A stretch of 64,000 nt of DNA from Hygrocybe punicea (lineage: Eukaryota > Basidiomycota > Agaricomycetes > Agaricales > Hygrophoraceae). The position numbers and the translations under genes are program-made. The stretch lies in NCBI GenBank assembly GCA_963556145.1, contig OY744464.1, positions 6,299,508 through 6,363,507 on the forward strand, in the 5' to 3' direction. Below, piece by piece: positions 47,301-55,518 of the stretch; position 1 is the stretch's first letter, and every line of letters starts with the position of its first letter. Below the pieces are notes generated by a model that was given only the letters and a program-made list of their open reading frames with translations, was not told the DNA's origin and searched no databases.

Positions 47301-48026
47301 ATTTCGCCCTATAACTCACAAGCGAACGGACCCGTTGAGCGTCGCCACCTAGATGTCCGGGAGGCCATTATGAAAAGTTGTGACGGAGATGAAAAGAAAT
47401 GGCACACCGTAACCCACTCCGTATTTTGGGCCGAACGGGTCACGACACACAAAAGCCTCGGATACTCGTCCTACTACATTGCACACGGAGTAGAACCGCT
47501 TTTTCCATTCAATTTTGCCGAAGCTACGTACATGGTTCCGACGCAAGATACGATGTCTACGACCGACCTCATAGTCATCCGCGCCCGACAACTTCGTAAA
47601 CGAGAAGCCGACCTTGATCGGGTCAAAGAAAAGCTTACCAAATCTCGGCTCGCATCCGCCCGGCAATTCGAGCAGAAATACGCCAACACGATCAAAGTTT
47701 ACGACTTCGAACCCGGTAACCTCGTTCTCATCCGAAATTCACGTATCGAAATGTCTCTCGATCGTAAAGCAAAACCGCGGTACTTTGGACCCATGGTTGT
47801 CGTCAGGAAAACAGTAGGCGGATCCTACATACTTGCCGAACTCGACAGTGCGGTTTCTAAATCTCGATTTGCCGCTTTCCGAGTCGTACCCTACCACGCC
47901 CACTCAAAAATATCGATACCGTTGGACGACTTCTTACAATACCCCGATGCTGACGATACCGATTCAAACGATCTTGATGATCCGACGTACCCGCCCTCTA
48001 TAGACTCCTCACCTGATGACGATTAA
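44371..48026 (+). pseudogene. gypsy Pol (reverse transcriptase, RNase H, integrase), one nonsense codon
   Basis: The pol frame is open from about 44371 to 47090, where TGA (47091-47093) replaces a sense codon after FMPRSGGY. The same frame then continues to 48026. Reverse transcriptase shows KKDGKSLRIVHDLQPLNA and the catalytic YMDDIAV (Asp pair at 45552-45557). RNase H shows LAVDSSVLGVGFVLMQ and ARYSQSKLELYGLFRAL. Integrase has the HHCC finger (HDSLGHKGIFS, CHQCQ) and the core VDTMFMP, VTDNGKPFVEAL and SQANGPVERRHL, so the three acidic residues are all present. No chromodomain is seen at the C terminus. Only the TGA disables this copy, unless it is read through. Confidence 0.85.
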
Positions 48027-48234
48027 GCATTTCATTTATATTCTGTCCACGTTATACCCCCATTTTATTTAGTTCCTCTTAGTTTTCTAACGATGTGACG
48101 AATGATGCGAATAGTCCTATGTCTTCGGGAGCCGATCGGCTTTCCTTAGCTGGGTGAACAAGCTGACACGTCTTTTATGTACACGATATATTTTTTTATA
48201 TATACAATGGGCTCGTTATTTTTATATATATATT

Positions 48235-49622
48235 TTACAGGCGGCTGGTCTCGTAATCCCGCTTCAACATTGCCAACCTTGAGGTCGACCGTTCGAGATC
48301 GACGCGAAGCCGCTGGAACTCTTGACCGAAGTGGACGAGGTGACGATAGACGTTGGTGCCCAGGGCTCCCAGCTCCTCCGTAAGGACCGCTAGCCGCGCC
48401 GACACTTGCTCGTAATTCTCCATCGTCAAAACGAACGGGTTCGCTGCCGAGGCCGTCCTAAGCCTTTTCGTCGGCCGCTCTTCCTCCGACTCCTCCTCGT
48501 CTTCGTCATCGTCCTCGACTGACTCCACGTCCTCGACCCGCGGTTTGCTCGTTGAGGCCCGGGCAGGCCTACTGCGGATGGGCTTTGTCGTGAACGACAA
48601 CGGCTTCCTCGTGCCGGCCGCGACCTCTTTGCCCTTTCCGGTATCCACCTTGCGCCGACCCCCGCCCGTCCGGTGTGTAGCGTTAGTACATCTCTTCTTC
48701 AGCCTCTGGCATCGTTCGCACACGTAGCCCGTGACGCCTCGACACGCCTCTTGCGCCTTGACGCAGTTGGTGCAGGGTTGTAGGGGAAACGGCCCGGTGA
48801 ACTGTTACCAGGATCAGTGACTAAAGAACAAATGAACCGACACAAGAACTCACCGTCGTACCAGCCAAGTCTCTGGTCTCTACGCCCGGCGTATCTACGT
48901 CTTCTACATCGGCCGGTGTCTCTGGTGCTGGGTCGACGGGGCCTTCCTCTGGCTCAACTGCGGCTTCCCCTTCCGGAATCGACTCAGTCCTTGGTTCACC
49001 CGCGTTTGCTTCAGCTCGCCATTCTTCGCTGAGCCGCCGCCGATACGCGGCTCCGTCCCTTTCAACCCGGTCCGCTTCTTGATTCCAGTGCTGCTCGTGT
49101 TGTTCTATTCTAAGCCGCTCCCGCCTTTCCTCTGCCGCCTTTCGCCTTTTCTCTGCCTCCGCTCGTGCATTTGCTTCTGCCATCCGTCTGGCCTCCTCTT
49201 CCCGCGTAGCCGCTTCTTCATCCGCCCGCCGTCTGGCTTCTTCCTGTTCCTGCCTCTCCCGGTCCGCCGCTTCTTTCAGCCACTCTTCGACATCATTGGC
49301 GTACGATTGGCGGTCGGCCCATAACGGTGGCGTTACTGGCCTCGTACCACCAGCTCGGAGTTCCGCGATGATTCCATTATAAGCACGCTGGCGGGACGAC
49401 ATGAGCTATCTTAGGACATGCGTAGTCAATAAGGAAACTCACCAGCGCCTTCTTGCGGCCGCTTAACCATTGTTGGGCCATCCCCTCGTTGCCGTCCACC
49501 ATCGTTACGAGGTCGTCACTATGAAACACGGTGACCGCGTTGACGGCCTCTTCGTAGTCCGCCCGGACATCGGGTTCGATGCTTTCGACGAAAGCGAGGA
49601 AGTTGTCGTAGACTTGGGACAT
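48235..49622 (-). CDS. antisense accessory gene: coiled-coil protein with Zn2Cys6 cluster
   Basis: Three exons (49622-49443, 49387-48854, 48801-48235) join in frame over GT-AG introns of 55 and 52 nt, giving about 426 residues with no defects. Residues 1-110 look globular (MSQVYDNFLAFVESIEPD, ELRAGGTRPVTPPLW). A highly charged coiled coil rich in Glu/Arg/Ala follows (ERQEQEEARRRADEEAA). An acidic Pro-rich hinge leads to CTNCVKAQEAC and CERCQRLKKRC (about 248-276). Its Cys spacing C-x2-C-x6-C-x7-C-x2-C-x6-C fits the fungal Zn2Cys6 DNA-binding fold. A basic linker, acidic DDDEDEEESEEE, nuclear signal PTKRLR and a C-terminal helical segment (LERSTSRLAMLKRD) complete it. It lies antisense between pol and the 3' LTR, so it needs its own promoter. 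A role in transcription or integration targeting is inference. Confidence 0.8.
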
Positions 49623-49792
49623 TGTGAATGTGTGATGGTGTAGAGGAAAGGTCGGATCAACAACGAGAATTTTTTTTATTTTTTTACTTTGCTGTTGTTT
49701 GGCCGCTCACGTGATTGGCCACATTCGCGACCCGCATTCGGAGACCCCATATTCTCGACCACGGATGGTCTCTATTAGAAGACCCAAGGAGA

Positions 49793-50587
49793 TGTAGAGG
49801 GTCCTCGACCCTCTGAGGCCGTAACATCGATATCTAGCGAATCCGCTCGAACCCGACGTCTCTAGCAATCTACGTTCGAACCCGACGCAACCTGACGCAA
49901 CCCGACGCAACCCGATGCATACCGACTAGCACGGCCGCTCACGTACCTGGTCGGTCTATCCCCTAAACTCGCGGAACTTCAAATATCAAAGATAGATCTC
50001 ATCGGACTGGGATCCCGACATCGGACTTGCCTTATTCACGCCTAGCGTCTCCCTTATGGGGATATAGTAAAGTACTTTGCATCTTTTACGGTTTTTTATA
50101 TCTTCCACCCATTTTCCCTGTCATCGTCGCCTCACAACGCTCTTCCTACTTCCCCATTTTTATTCTCCTTTGTTTCCTCTCATCGGCCGAGGACTCTCGT
50201 CCGAATCTAGGTACAGAACTTTGTAGTATAAAAATGGTGCCCAAGCGCCGTCTCAAAATAAGAAACCAGTTCCCCCATTTCCTCTCTCTGAGAATTAGTC
50301 TCTCAGTAAATTCCATCGCACACATTGCTCGTCGGATTCCTCGACGCCCTCCCCGTCGTTCTACCACCTTTATCTCTACGTTTCTCGTCACCCGACACCC
50401 GACCCGCCGTACCCGACATCGTCGGCTTCGATCGGTCTCGATAGAATTCAGTAGTTTACTCGGCGGCTTCTTACTTTTTATATCCTATTATCTTACTGAA
50501 GCTTGTTAGACTATTCCTAGTCACTTCTACGCTGACCCCACAGGCTTAGGATTATTATTCCGCAGCCACCCCGACCTCGCCTTTACA
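49793..50587 (+). repeat. 3' LTR of the gypsy element
   Basis: About 795 bp, nearly identical to 40836-41620. AAGGAGA directly before it is a short purine tract consistent with plus-strand priming. Confidence 0.9.
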
Positions 50588-51146
50588 GCGAACGACTTCG
50601 CGTTCGTCGTTGGTCGGGTGTTCTCTGCCTGTGGTGAGTCCTGGGCTGTTGTCTCGAGGTGTGTACCTTCCGTTGTACGACGGAGTACTCGTCGTGCTTG
50701 TTTTTCTTTCTGTCTCATCTTTTCCTTCGTCATTTTCCCCGCGTTTTTCTCTTTCTCCTCGCGTTCGTCCGCTAACCGTTTTTGCAGTTCGAGTATCCGC
50801 GCGTCGCGTTCGGCGTGGAGTTCTTTTTCCGTCTTGATAACCTTGGGGTTTCGTGTTTTGGGTGCCATAGTGTAGCAGTCCGATGTTCGAATGGATAAAC
50901 GGGAGTAAAATTAAAAACAAAAATCGGGCGCGTGAAAATAAAGTTGGACCAAATTTGAAGACGAGAAATTGAGGGAACAACGAGAAATAGATGAGACCGA
51001 GTATAAATGAGATGGGCGAGGGGATGCTGTTAATTCTGATGTGTTTTCGCACTTCGTTTGCGCGTGCTGTTGGGTTCCTGGTTGAATTCCTTCAATATTC
51101 GAAATTTTGTCTTTTGATCCTTTTGAGATCTGGTCCTATGGGTGGG

Positions 51147-51170
51147 TGGCTCGAATCTCTCTCATCACCA
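51147..51170 (-). other. LTR-A primer binding site
   Basis: Read on the plus strand the site is TCGAATCTCTCTCATCACCA with a TGGC start, exactly like a tRNA T-arm and acceptor end with the CCA tail. On the minus strand it follows the 5' LTR after the 3-nt spacer ACG. LTR-B uses a site sharing the last 12 bases. Confidence 0.8.
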
Positions 51171-51173
51171 CGT

Positions 51174-51333
51174 TGGAGGGGGAATCTCCAGACCTCTGAG
51201 GGGAAGACTCAGAAGGAGTTGCAGCGGGAGGGGAAAGCAAGGGAAACCCTGGGATGATGACTAAGCTACTACAGGAAAGGGAATCTACTGGCTAAGGGTC
51301 TCTGGGGTCCTAGGGCTAGCAGCACCTGCTGCA
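51174..51333 (-). repeat. 5' LTR of LTR-A
   Basis: A 160-bp copy, next to the primer site at 51147-51170 and flanked by ACGT at 51334-51337. Confidence 0.85.
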
Positions 51334-51337
51334 ACGT

Positions 51338-51515
51338 GCAGCGTCGGAAACATCTGATGTAACATCTTAGGTATCTAAATAACTTGTACTCGAAATGGTA
51401 TATATGTGAGGATTTATTGGCAGTGTGTGAGATTACTAACTATCAAGCTAATTAGCTTGCCATATTGGGGGGTAATGGCAAGCTAATTAGCTTGGTTTCA
51501 TGTGAGGTCGAGGTG
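51338..51515 (-). repeat. right arm of the giant palindrome (outer part)
   Basis: It continues the right arm after LTR-A. GCAGCGTCGGAAACATC to GCTAATTAGCTTGG is the inverse of 34766-34940, and the end TCGAGGTG is followed by CCTAAGGC. Confidence 0.8.
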
Positions 51516-51523
51516 CCTAAGGC

Positions 51524-52076
51524 CAATCAGCAAATGAATTCCTCACTGTACCATCTGACCACAGCCCCCTGTTATTGGCAGCATCAGAATGACTAGTTCC
51601 GAGTCCAGACCAGCGGATTCTTTACCACCCCATTCAAGTTCAACGTTGATGGACATGAGCGTCTTTGCACTGGCAGGGGCTCAGCGCTCATCATCTGATT
51701 GGTTTATGCAACAAGTGTCAGGCAAGCCTTGAAGTTCTATGGTCACCGTTCAAAACAATTACAGTTATGTTCAAAAGGTTTCTGCAAGTCCAACTTCCGA
51801 CTTCATCGGACTCCATAAAGTTAGTTTTACGTTTTACGTATATGTTACCCTGGTGAGCAGATCATCAAACTTGGGCAATGCAGCGCCCCATTTCTAATAG
51901 TTTTCTATGACAGCTGTCCTTCAGACCACTGCTTCACACGTTCATGAGATACAAAGATCGTCCGCAGTCACCCAAACAAAGATACAAGTGGATGCCTCCC
52001 ATCTAATATATATTTGGTCAAATGCCATGCACCTGTATCAGCACCCACCCCCTACATTGTCTTCGCACCTTCTCAG
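51524..52076. other. no gene recognised; upstream region of the ubiquitin fusion gene
   Basis: Short ORFs only. The pyrimidine-rich TTCGCACCTTCTCAG directly before the ATG at 52077 looks like a 3' splice site, so the gene may have an upstream non-coding exon here. Confidence 0.4.
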
Positions 52077-52692
52077 ATGCAGATCTTTGTTAAGACCCTC
52101 ACTGGAAAGACCATCACTCTCGAGGTCGAGTCCTCAGACACCGTCGACAACATCAAGTCCAAGATCCAGGATAAGGAAGGGTTCGTTTTATTGCTTTCTC
52201 TACTCTGTGTGAAGGAGTTTAAATCTGCGCTACATTCTAGAATCCCTCTGGACCAACAATGGTTAATCTTCGCCAGGAAACAGCTCGAGGACGGTCGAAC
52301 GCTATCCGACTACAACATCCAGAAGGAAAGCACCCTCCATCTTGGTGTGTCTTCCCCCTGTCCTTCGGCTGAATCGGCTCCATCAATTCTAATCATGCGT
52401 AGTCCTCCGCCTCCGCGGTGGTAGTGGCAGTGCACATGCCTCAGACATAGAAGAGCTTGAATGCAAAGTAAACCATTTCCTGGACATAATGGGAGAAATT
52501 TCAGACTGCAAATCATACAAGGTGTTCTTCGTTGCCATCCATAAACCAGGATTTACCAGTCACGCAGAGCTCGCCTTTGCAATGGGAGTAGCCGATAGCT
52601 TAAACGGTGCAGCTGAAGCAATGGTAAAACTTAAGAAAACGCTCATAGAGGGTAGTTGTATGGTTGGCAAGGAAGATGTGAGGGACGAATAG
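52077..52692 (+). CDS. ubiquitin (divergent) fused to an unknown 89-residue tail
   Basis: Three exons (52077-52180, 52241-52344, 52403-52692) join in frame to 165 residues over GT-AG introns. Residues 1-76 are ubiquitin: [42 protein letters not shown] and the C-terminal LRLRGG. Three unusual changes from the near-invariant sequence lie together in [14 protein letters not shown]: Pro38 to Leu, Arg42 to Trp and Gly47 to Arg. Residues 42 and 47 are near the Ile44 interaction patch. After Gly76 the protein continues as [36 protein letters not shown] and [15 protein letters not shown] to a TAG. The tail resembles neither the L40 nor the S27a ribosomal fusion partner and has no recognised domain. 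In known fusions, proteases cut after Gly76 to release both parts. A decaying duplicate of a polyubiquitin gene is the main alternative. Confidence 0.75.
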
Positions 52693-52742
52693 GAATATCG
52701 CAGCCATTGTATTTGTTATAATTGCCAATGATCTTCCAATGG

Positions 52743-52850
52743 TAGGGTTGCCACGGTTCGGTTAAAGACCGTGGACCGTTTGGACCGGACCAAAATTTAA
52801 CCGAACCGTTGCCAATGGTCTATGGTTAACCGTGGACATTTCAGAGTGCC
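52743..52850 (+). repeat. relic of a hAT1-family left end
   Basis: TAGGGTTGCCACGG, GGTTAAAGACCG, GGACCGTTTGGACCGGACC, AAATTTAACCGAACC and GGTTAACCGTGGA occur in the same order as at the hAT1 left end (11481-11590). No matching right end was seen, so this is a truncated copy or part of a short MITE. Confidence 0.65.
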
Positions 52851-52859
52851 TTCTATGTG

Positions 52860-53211
52860 TGTGCAGGCTAGAGTTCTTGTCATGATTGATAAGGAAAAAA
52901 TGGGGATGTAGTGCTAGATAGAAACAATGCTATCTCAGTGCGAGAACGATACGCAGCTATATATATTCAATGTTACCTAGATAGAAACAATGCTATCTAG
53001 TTGAAGTCAATAAAAGTAAGAGAACAAGTGGCTGACCTCAGTGCGAGAATGATATGCAGCTGAGGTCTCTATGCTATGAAAACTATCTTATATATCTCGA
53101 CAAAGGATAAAGTAAGAAAGGGAGCTAAAAAAGGAAAATCTAATCTAATCTCATATAGCGGTTATCTAATTGTTGTTGATTCGGTACTTATAGCTGGTTT
53201 GTCATTCAACA
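52860..53211 (-). repeat. 3' LTR region of the copia element (outer edge uncertain)
   Basis: On the minus strand the purine tract TTTGAGGGGGAG is followed at 53211 by TGTTGAATGACAAACC, a typical LTR start. Inside, TAGATAGAAACAATGCTATCT occurs twice (near 52916 and 52980) and CAGTGCGAGAAYGATAYGCAGC occurs twice (near 52938 and 53040). The other LTR lies outside the window, so the outer edge near 52860 is a guess. Confidence 0.55.
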
Positions 53212-53218
53212 CTCCCCC

Positions 53219-53818
53219 TCAAACCACGCAAAATCTGAGTTCTGACGCAAAATGCTTCACTTTGGCTGATGGCAATGCTTTGGTGAGTGTGTCTGCCACC
53301 ATGTCATCGGTTGGGCAATATACAAGGCGTAGCTTGCCTTCCTCAATCATGAAGTGTAAACGTACGTCTATGTGTTTTGTGTGGGCATGGTACTGATGTT
53401 CCTTTGATAGGGCGATCGCGGATTGATTGTCAGAAAAGAGTGTCATTGGGGAAGTAATGGGTCTGAAAACTTGGGATATGAGTGAGTGCAGCCAAAGCAC
53501 TTCCTTTGCCATGTGCGTAGCTGCTATGTATTCGCTTTCCATCATTGACAATGAGACTATATCTTGCTTCTTACAACTCCAGGATATGGCCCCCCCATTC
53601 AAGATGAATGCATAGCCATTGATGGCACACCGATCTTCCGCCATACTTCCATTGGCGTCAGCATAGCCTACTAGACCATTTCTGGTGTTACCGTAGGATA
53701 ACCAAAGGTGAGTGGTTCCGGCGAGATACCGGAGAACATGCTTAGCAGCCCCCCAATGCACTGGATCAGGGTTCTTGGAGAATCTGGATAGTGTCATTAT
53801 GGCAAAAGCGATATCTGG
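53219..53818 (-). pseudogene. copia Pol, C-terminal part (reverse transcriptase end and RNase H)
   Basis: The frame reads CPDIAFAIMTLSRFSKNP, HWGAAKHVLRYLAGTTH, YADANGSMAEDR, GGAISWSCKKQ, SLSMMESEYIA and FSDNQSAIALSKEHQYHAH, the RNase H region of copia polymerases. It ends at the stop before the purine tract. It joins upstream to 56523-56709 once LTR-B is removed. This piece itself is open. Confidence 0.85.
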
Positions 53819-53822
53819 ACAT

Positions 53823-53976
53823 TGGAGTGGTAGCGAGTGCCTAGTCACGTGATGAGGTTCCCACGGTTCGTTGTAGATAGTTCCCTGTTTGGTAGTAGTT
53901 CCCAATCAAGCCTTCCTCGCCAGCTCCTCAGCGAGACTCCAGCTAGCCCTCGGAGAGGTACCTCCGTACCTCTCCA
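53823..53976 (+). repeat. 5' LTR of LTR-B
   Basis: 154 bp, direct repeat of 56363-56518. It contains GGTACCTCCGTACC, a short palindrome near its end. Confidence 0.85.
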
Positions 53977-53979
53977 ACG

Positions 53980-54003
53980 TGGTGATGAGAGCGGATTCGA
54001 ACA
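53980..54003 (+). other. LTR-B primer binding site
   Basis: TGGTGATGAGAGCGGATTCG and the next four bases are complementary to a tRNA 3' end (T-arm, acceptor, CCA). A 3-nt spacer ACG separates it from the LTR, as in LTR-A. Confidence 0.8.
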
Positions 54004-54192
54004 CAGCCTCCATCTTCAGTGATTTTCAGCGACTTCCAGCAACTTCTAGTGATTTTTCAGCACTCTAGCAAATTTACAAGTACCAAGCACAGAGCACAGA
54101 GTACACCCAGCAGTTTCCCGAACACCAAGTAGTTTTCCGAGCACCGAATGATTTTCCGAGCACCAAACACTTTCATTTTCTCGACCACACAA

Positions 54193-55518
54193 ATGACTAC
54201 TAAAAGGAAACAAAAAGAACGAGTGAAGAAGGAAAAAACCCGATGGAAAAGCAATACAAAAAAAGAACCAACAATCTCGCCACCAATGGCCCAGCCCACA
54301 GCGACGTGGACCCAAATGAACACAACGATGATGCTCACTGCCCTGATGCCCACCAACGCCATCCCAACACCACCCAGTGCCTCCGACCGTGAACATTCAA
54401 CAGCTGCGTCGACCCACCTTACCGCCAACTGTGGCAAGCCAAAAACGAGGCATGGACCCCAAGATTCAACCCAGCACACCACAGCACGCCCACCTCCACC
54501 AAAAACATTGACGTTCGCGCCCGAGCACGCTACGTCGTTATTGCCCACCCAAATGGCCCCACCCTCGCTGCAAAACACGTCAGAATGCGCCCCAAACCCA
54601 ACTGCCCCGTTCACGTCCCCCACCCTCGCAACCACACCCCAAGTCCCCACAACGTCAATGGCAACCCCTTCTACCGTCTCGCAGGCCCCAACGCCATCCG
54701 CACACATGCCCATCACGCCCAACACGACTGCCACGTCACGGCTGCACCCAACGCTGCAGCCTTCGCCTTCAATACCCGGACAATGGTCCCAGCGTCCAAC
54801 CACACCCACGTCAACCCAGGAACAGCCAATGCGAGCACCCGTGTGCCCAAACGAACCCCAGTCCAGCCCAGCTGCTGCCGCCACGTCACCAATGAATGTG
54901 AAGCACCACGAAGCACCACCAGCACATCAGCTGCAACCTCAACGTACAGCCCCGCCCCCGTTGACCCAGAAACCACAGACGCCAATGCCAGTGTGCCAAG
55001 ACGAGCCCCAGCCCACATCAAACGCATCCACCACGCCGTCCCACAATGCCAACCACCTCCAAACTGAGCACAGACACGAATGCCCAGCACCCACGGCTCT
55101 CGCCACCCCCAACCCAAAGCACCCCGGAGCAGAGCGCAGCTGCGTGCTCCCTTCGAAATACCCCAACCCCAGTGCCAAAAGCGGCCGTGAGCGTGAACGC
55201 CCGGCATGTAGACCCAACCCCAATGCAAAACCAGCCCCAGAGCCCTGTCCCGTGCCCGTTCCACCCCAGCCTGCAACCTTATCCCACCCCGACCCAAAAC
55301 GCTTGCATGAGCGCAAGTGTCCAACGCCCACTGGCATACCCACTTCCAGCACCGCGAAACCGGCCTCGAAACCCTTCCAACACGAACGTCTAATGCCTAC
55401 ACCGTCTCGACCCACCATCCCCGTCTACCCTGACCCAAAACCAAACCACCAACGCAGGCGTCTCGCCCCCACACCATACCACACTTCCAACAACCACCAA
55501 ACATGCTACGATGGCTGA
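54193..55518 (+). CDS. Pro/Thr-rich ORF of LTR-B
   Basis: The ORF of 441 residues starts at the ATG at 54193 (MTTKRKQKERVKKEKTRWK), a strongly basic start, and continues Pro/Thr/Ala/Asn-rich to 55518. It shares the order NEPQSSPAAAATSP, EAPPAHQLQPQ, then APPPLTQKPQTPMP with the LTR-A ORF; the two frames and this order are conserved while the rest diverges. No known domain, zinc knuckle or membrane segment is seen. Conservation of the frame between two copies suggests real coding (inference). The further ORFs between 55500 and 56250 are overlapping and not convincing. Confidence 0.45.
   Translation: MTTKRKQKERVKKEKTRWKSNTKKEPTISPPMAQPTATWTQMNTTMMLTALMPTNAIPTPPSASDREHSTAASTHLTANCGKPKTRHGPQDSTQHTTARPPPPKTLTFAPEHATSLLPTQMAPPSLQNTSECAPNPTAPFTSPTLATTPQVPTTSMATPSTVSQAPTPSAHMPITPNTTATSRLHPTLQPSPSIPGQWSQRPTTPTSTQEQPMRAPVCPNEPQSSPAAAATSPMNVKHHEAPPAHQLQPQRTAPPPLTQKPQTPMPVCQDEPQPTSNASTTPSHNANHLQTEHRHECPAPTALATPNPKHPGAERSCVLPSKYPNPSAKSGRERERPACRPNPNAKPAPEPCPVPVPPQPATLSHPDPKRLHERKCPTPTGIPTSSTAKPASKPFQHERLMPTPSRPTIPVYPDPKPNHQRRRLAPTPYHTSNNHQTCYDG

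Larger units (their letters stand above)
40836..50587 (+). mobile_element. gypsy LTR retrotransposon, nearly complete, with an antisense accessory gene
   Basis: LTRs lie at 40836-41620 and 49793-50587, with TGTAGAGGG starts and CTTTACA ends. GCGA is duplicated on both sides (40832-40835 and 50588-50591). A primer site follows the first LTR at 41623. Gene order is gag-protease, then reverse transcriptase, RNase H and integrase, the Ty3/gypsy order. A separate gene lies in antisense between pol and the 3' LTR. About six substitutions and two short indels separate the LTRs, so insertion is recent. One nonsense codon in integrase is the only pol defect seen. Confidence 0.92.
39958..50868 (-). pseudogene. 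Pro-rich ORF of LTR-A, interrupted by the gypsy element
   Basis: The ORF starts at the ATG at 50868 (MAPKTRNPKVIKTEKELHA). It runs through a basic, coiled-coil-like stretch to 50588, is broken by the gypsy insertion, and resumes at 40831 to a stop at 39958. Removing the gypsy and one TCGC duplication leaves 1155 nt, exactly 385 codons. After the charged N terminus the protein is Pro/Thr/Ala/Gln-rich and contains NEPQSSPAAATSP and APPPLTQKPQTPMP, both nearly shared with the ORF of LTR-B. No known domain is recognised. A Gag-like packaging role is an inference from its position between primer site and purine tract. Confidence 0.6.
39128..51333 (-). mobile_element. LTR-A: small LTR element with a Pro-rich ORF, split by the gypsy element
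   Basis: Two 160-bp direct repeats bound the element (39128-39287 and 51174-51333). They have TG and CA ends and are flanked by ACGT on both sides (39124-39127 and 51334-51337). A primer site complementary to a tRNA 3' end including CCA lies at 51147-51170, and a purine tract on the minus strand abuts the other LTR at 39288-39301. The element therefore reads on the minus strand. Without the nested gypsy (40836-50587 plus its 4-bp duplication) it is about 2.45 kb. It encodes one Pro-rich ORF and has no reverse transcriptase, so it is non-autonomous. LTR-B at 53823 is a family member. Confidence 0.85.
34743..51515. mobile_element. giant palindromic (foldback) DNA element carrying nested insertions
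   Basis: The outer ends are CACCTCGA at 34743 and TCGAGGTG at 51515. Both are flanked by an exact CCTAAGGC duplication (34735-34742 and 51516-51523). After removing the nested MITE (35218-36049) and LTR-A (39128-51333), the remaining ~3.7 kb is almost wholly one inverted repeat. The left arm (34743-37457) pairs with the right arm (37553-39127 plus 51338-51515) around a 95-nt spacer. No transposase was found, so it must move with enzymes supplied in trans, if it moves at all. An 8-bp duplication fits hAT; arms this long are more like foldback or MULE elements. The class is therefore open. Confidence 0.75.

Noticed and set aside
50027..50509. 160-residue ORF also present at 41050-41541
   Set aside because: It lies inside the gypsy LTRs, so the repetition is explained by LTR identity.
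51141..51170. Possible tRNA gene or tRNA-derived SINE (B-box-like TCGAATC and CCA end)
   Set aside because: Only the last ~25 bases of a tRNA are present, on the strand expected for a primer binding site and next to an LTR; nuclear tRNA genes also do not encode CCA.
54057..54884. 275-residue minus ORF in LTR-B
   Set aside because: Antisense shadow of the Pro-rich ORF; no motif.
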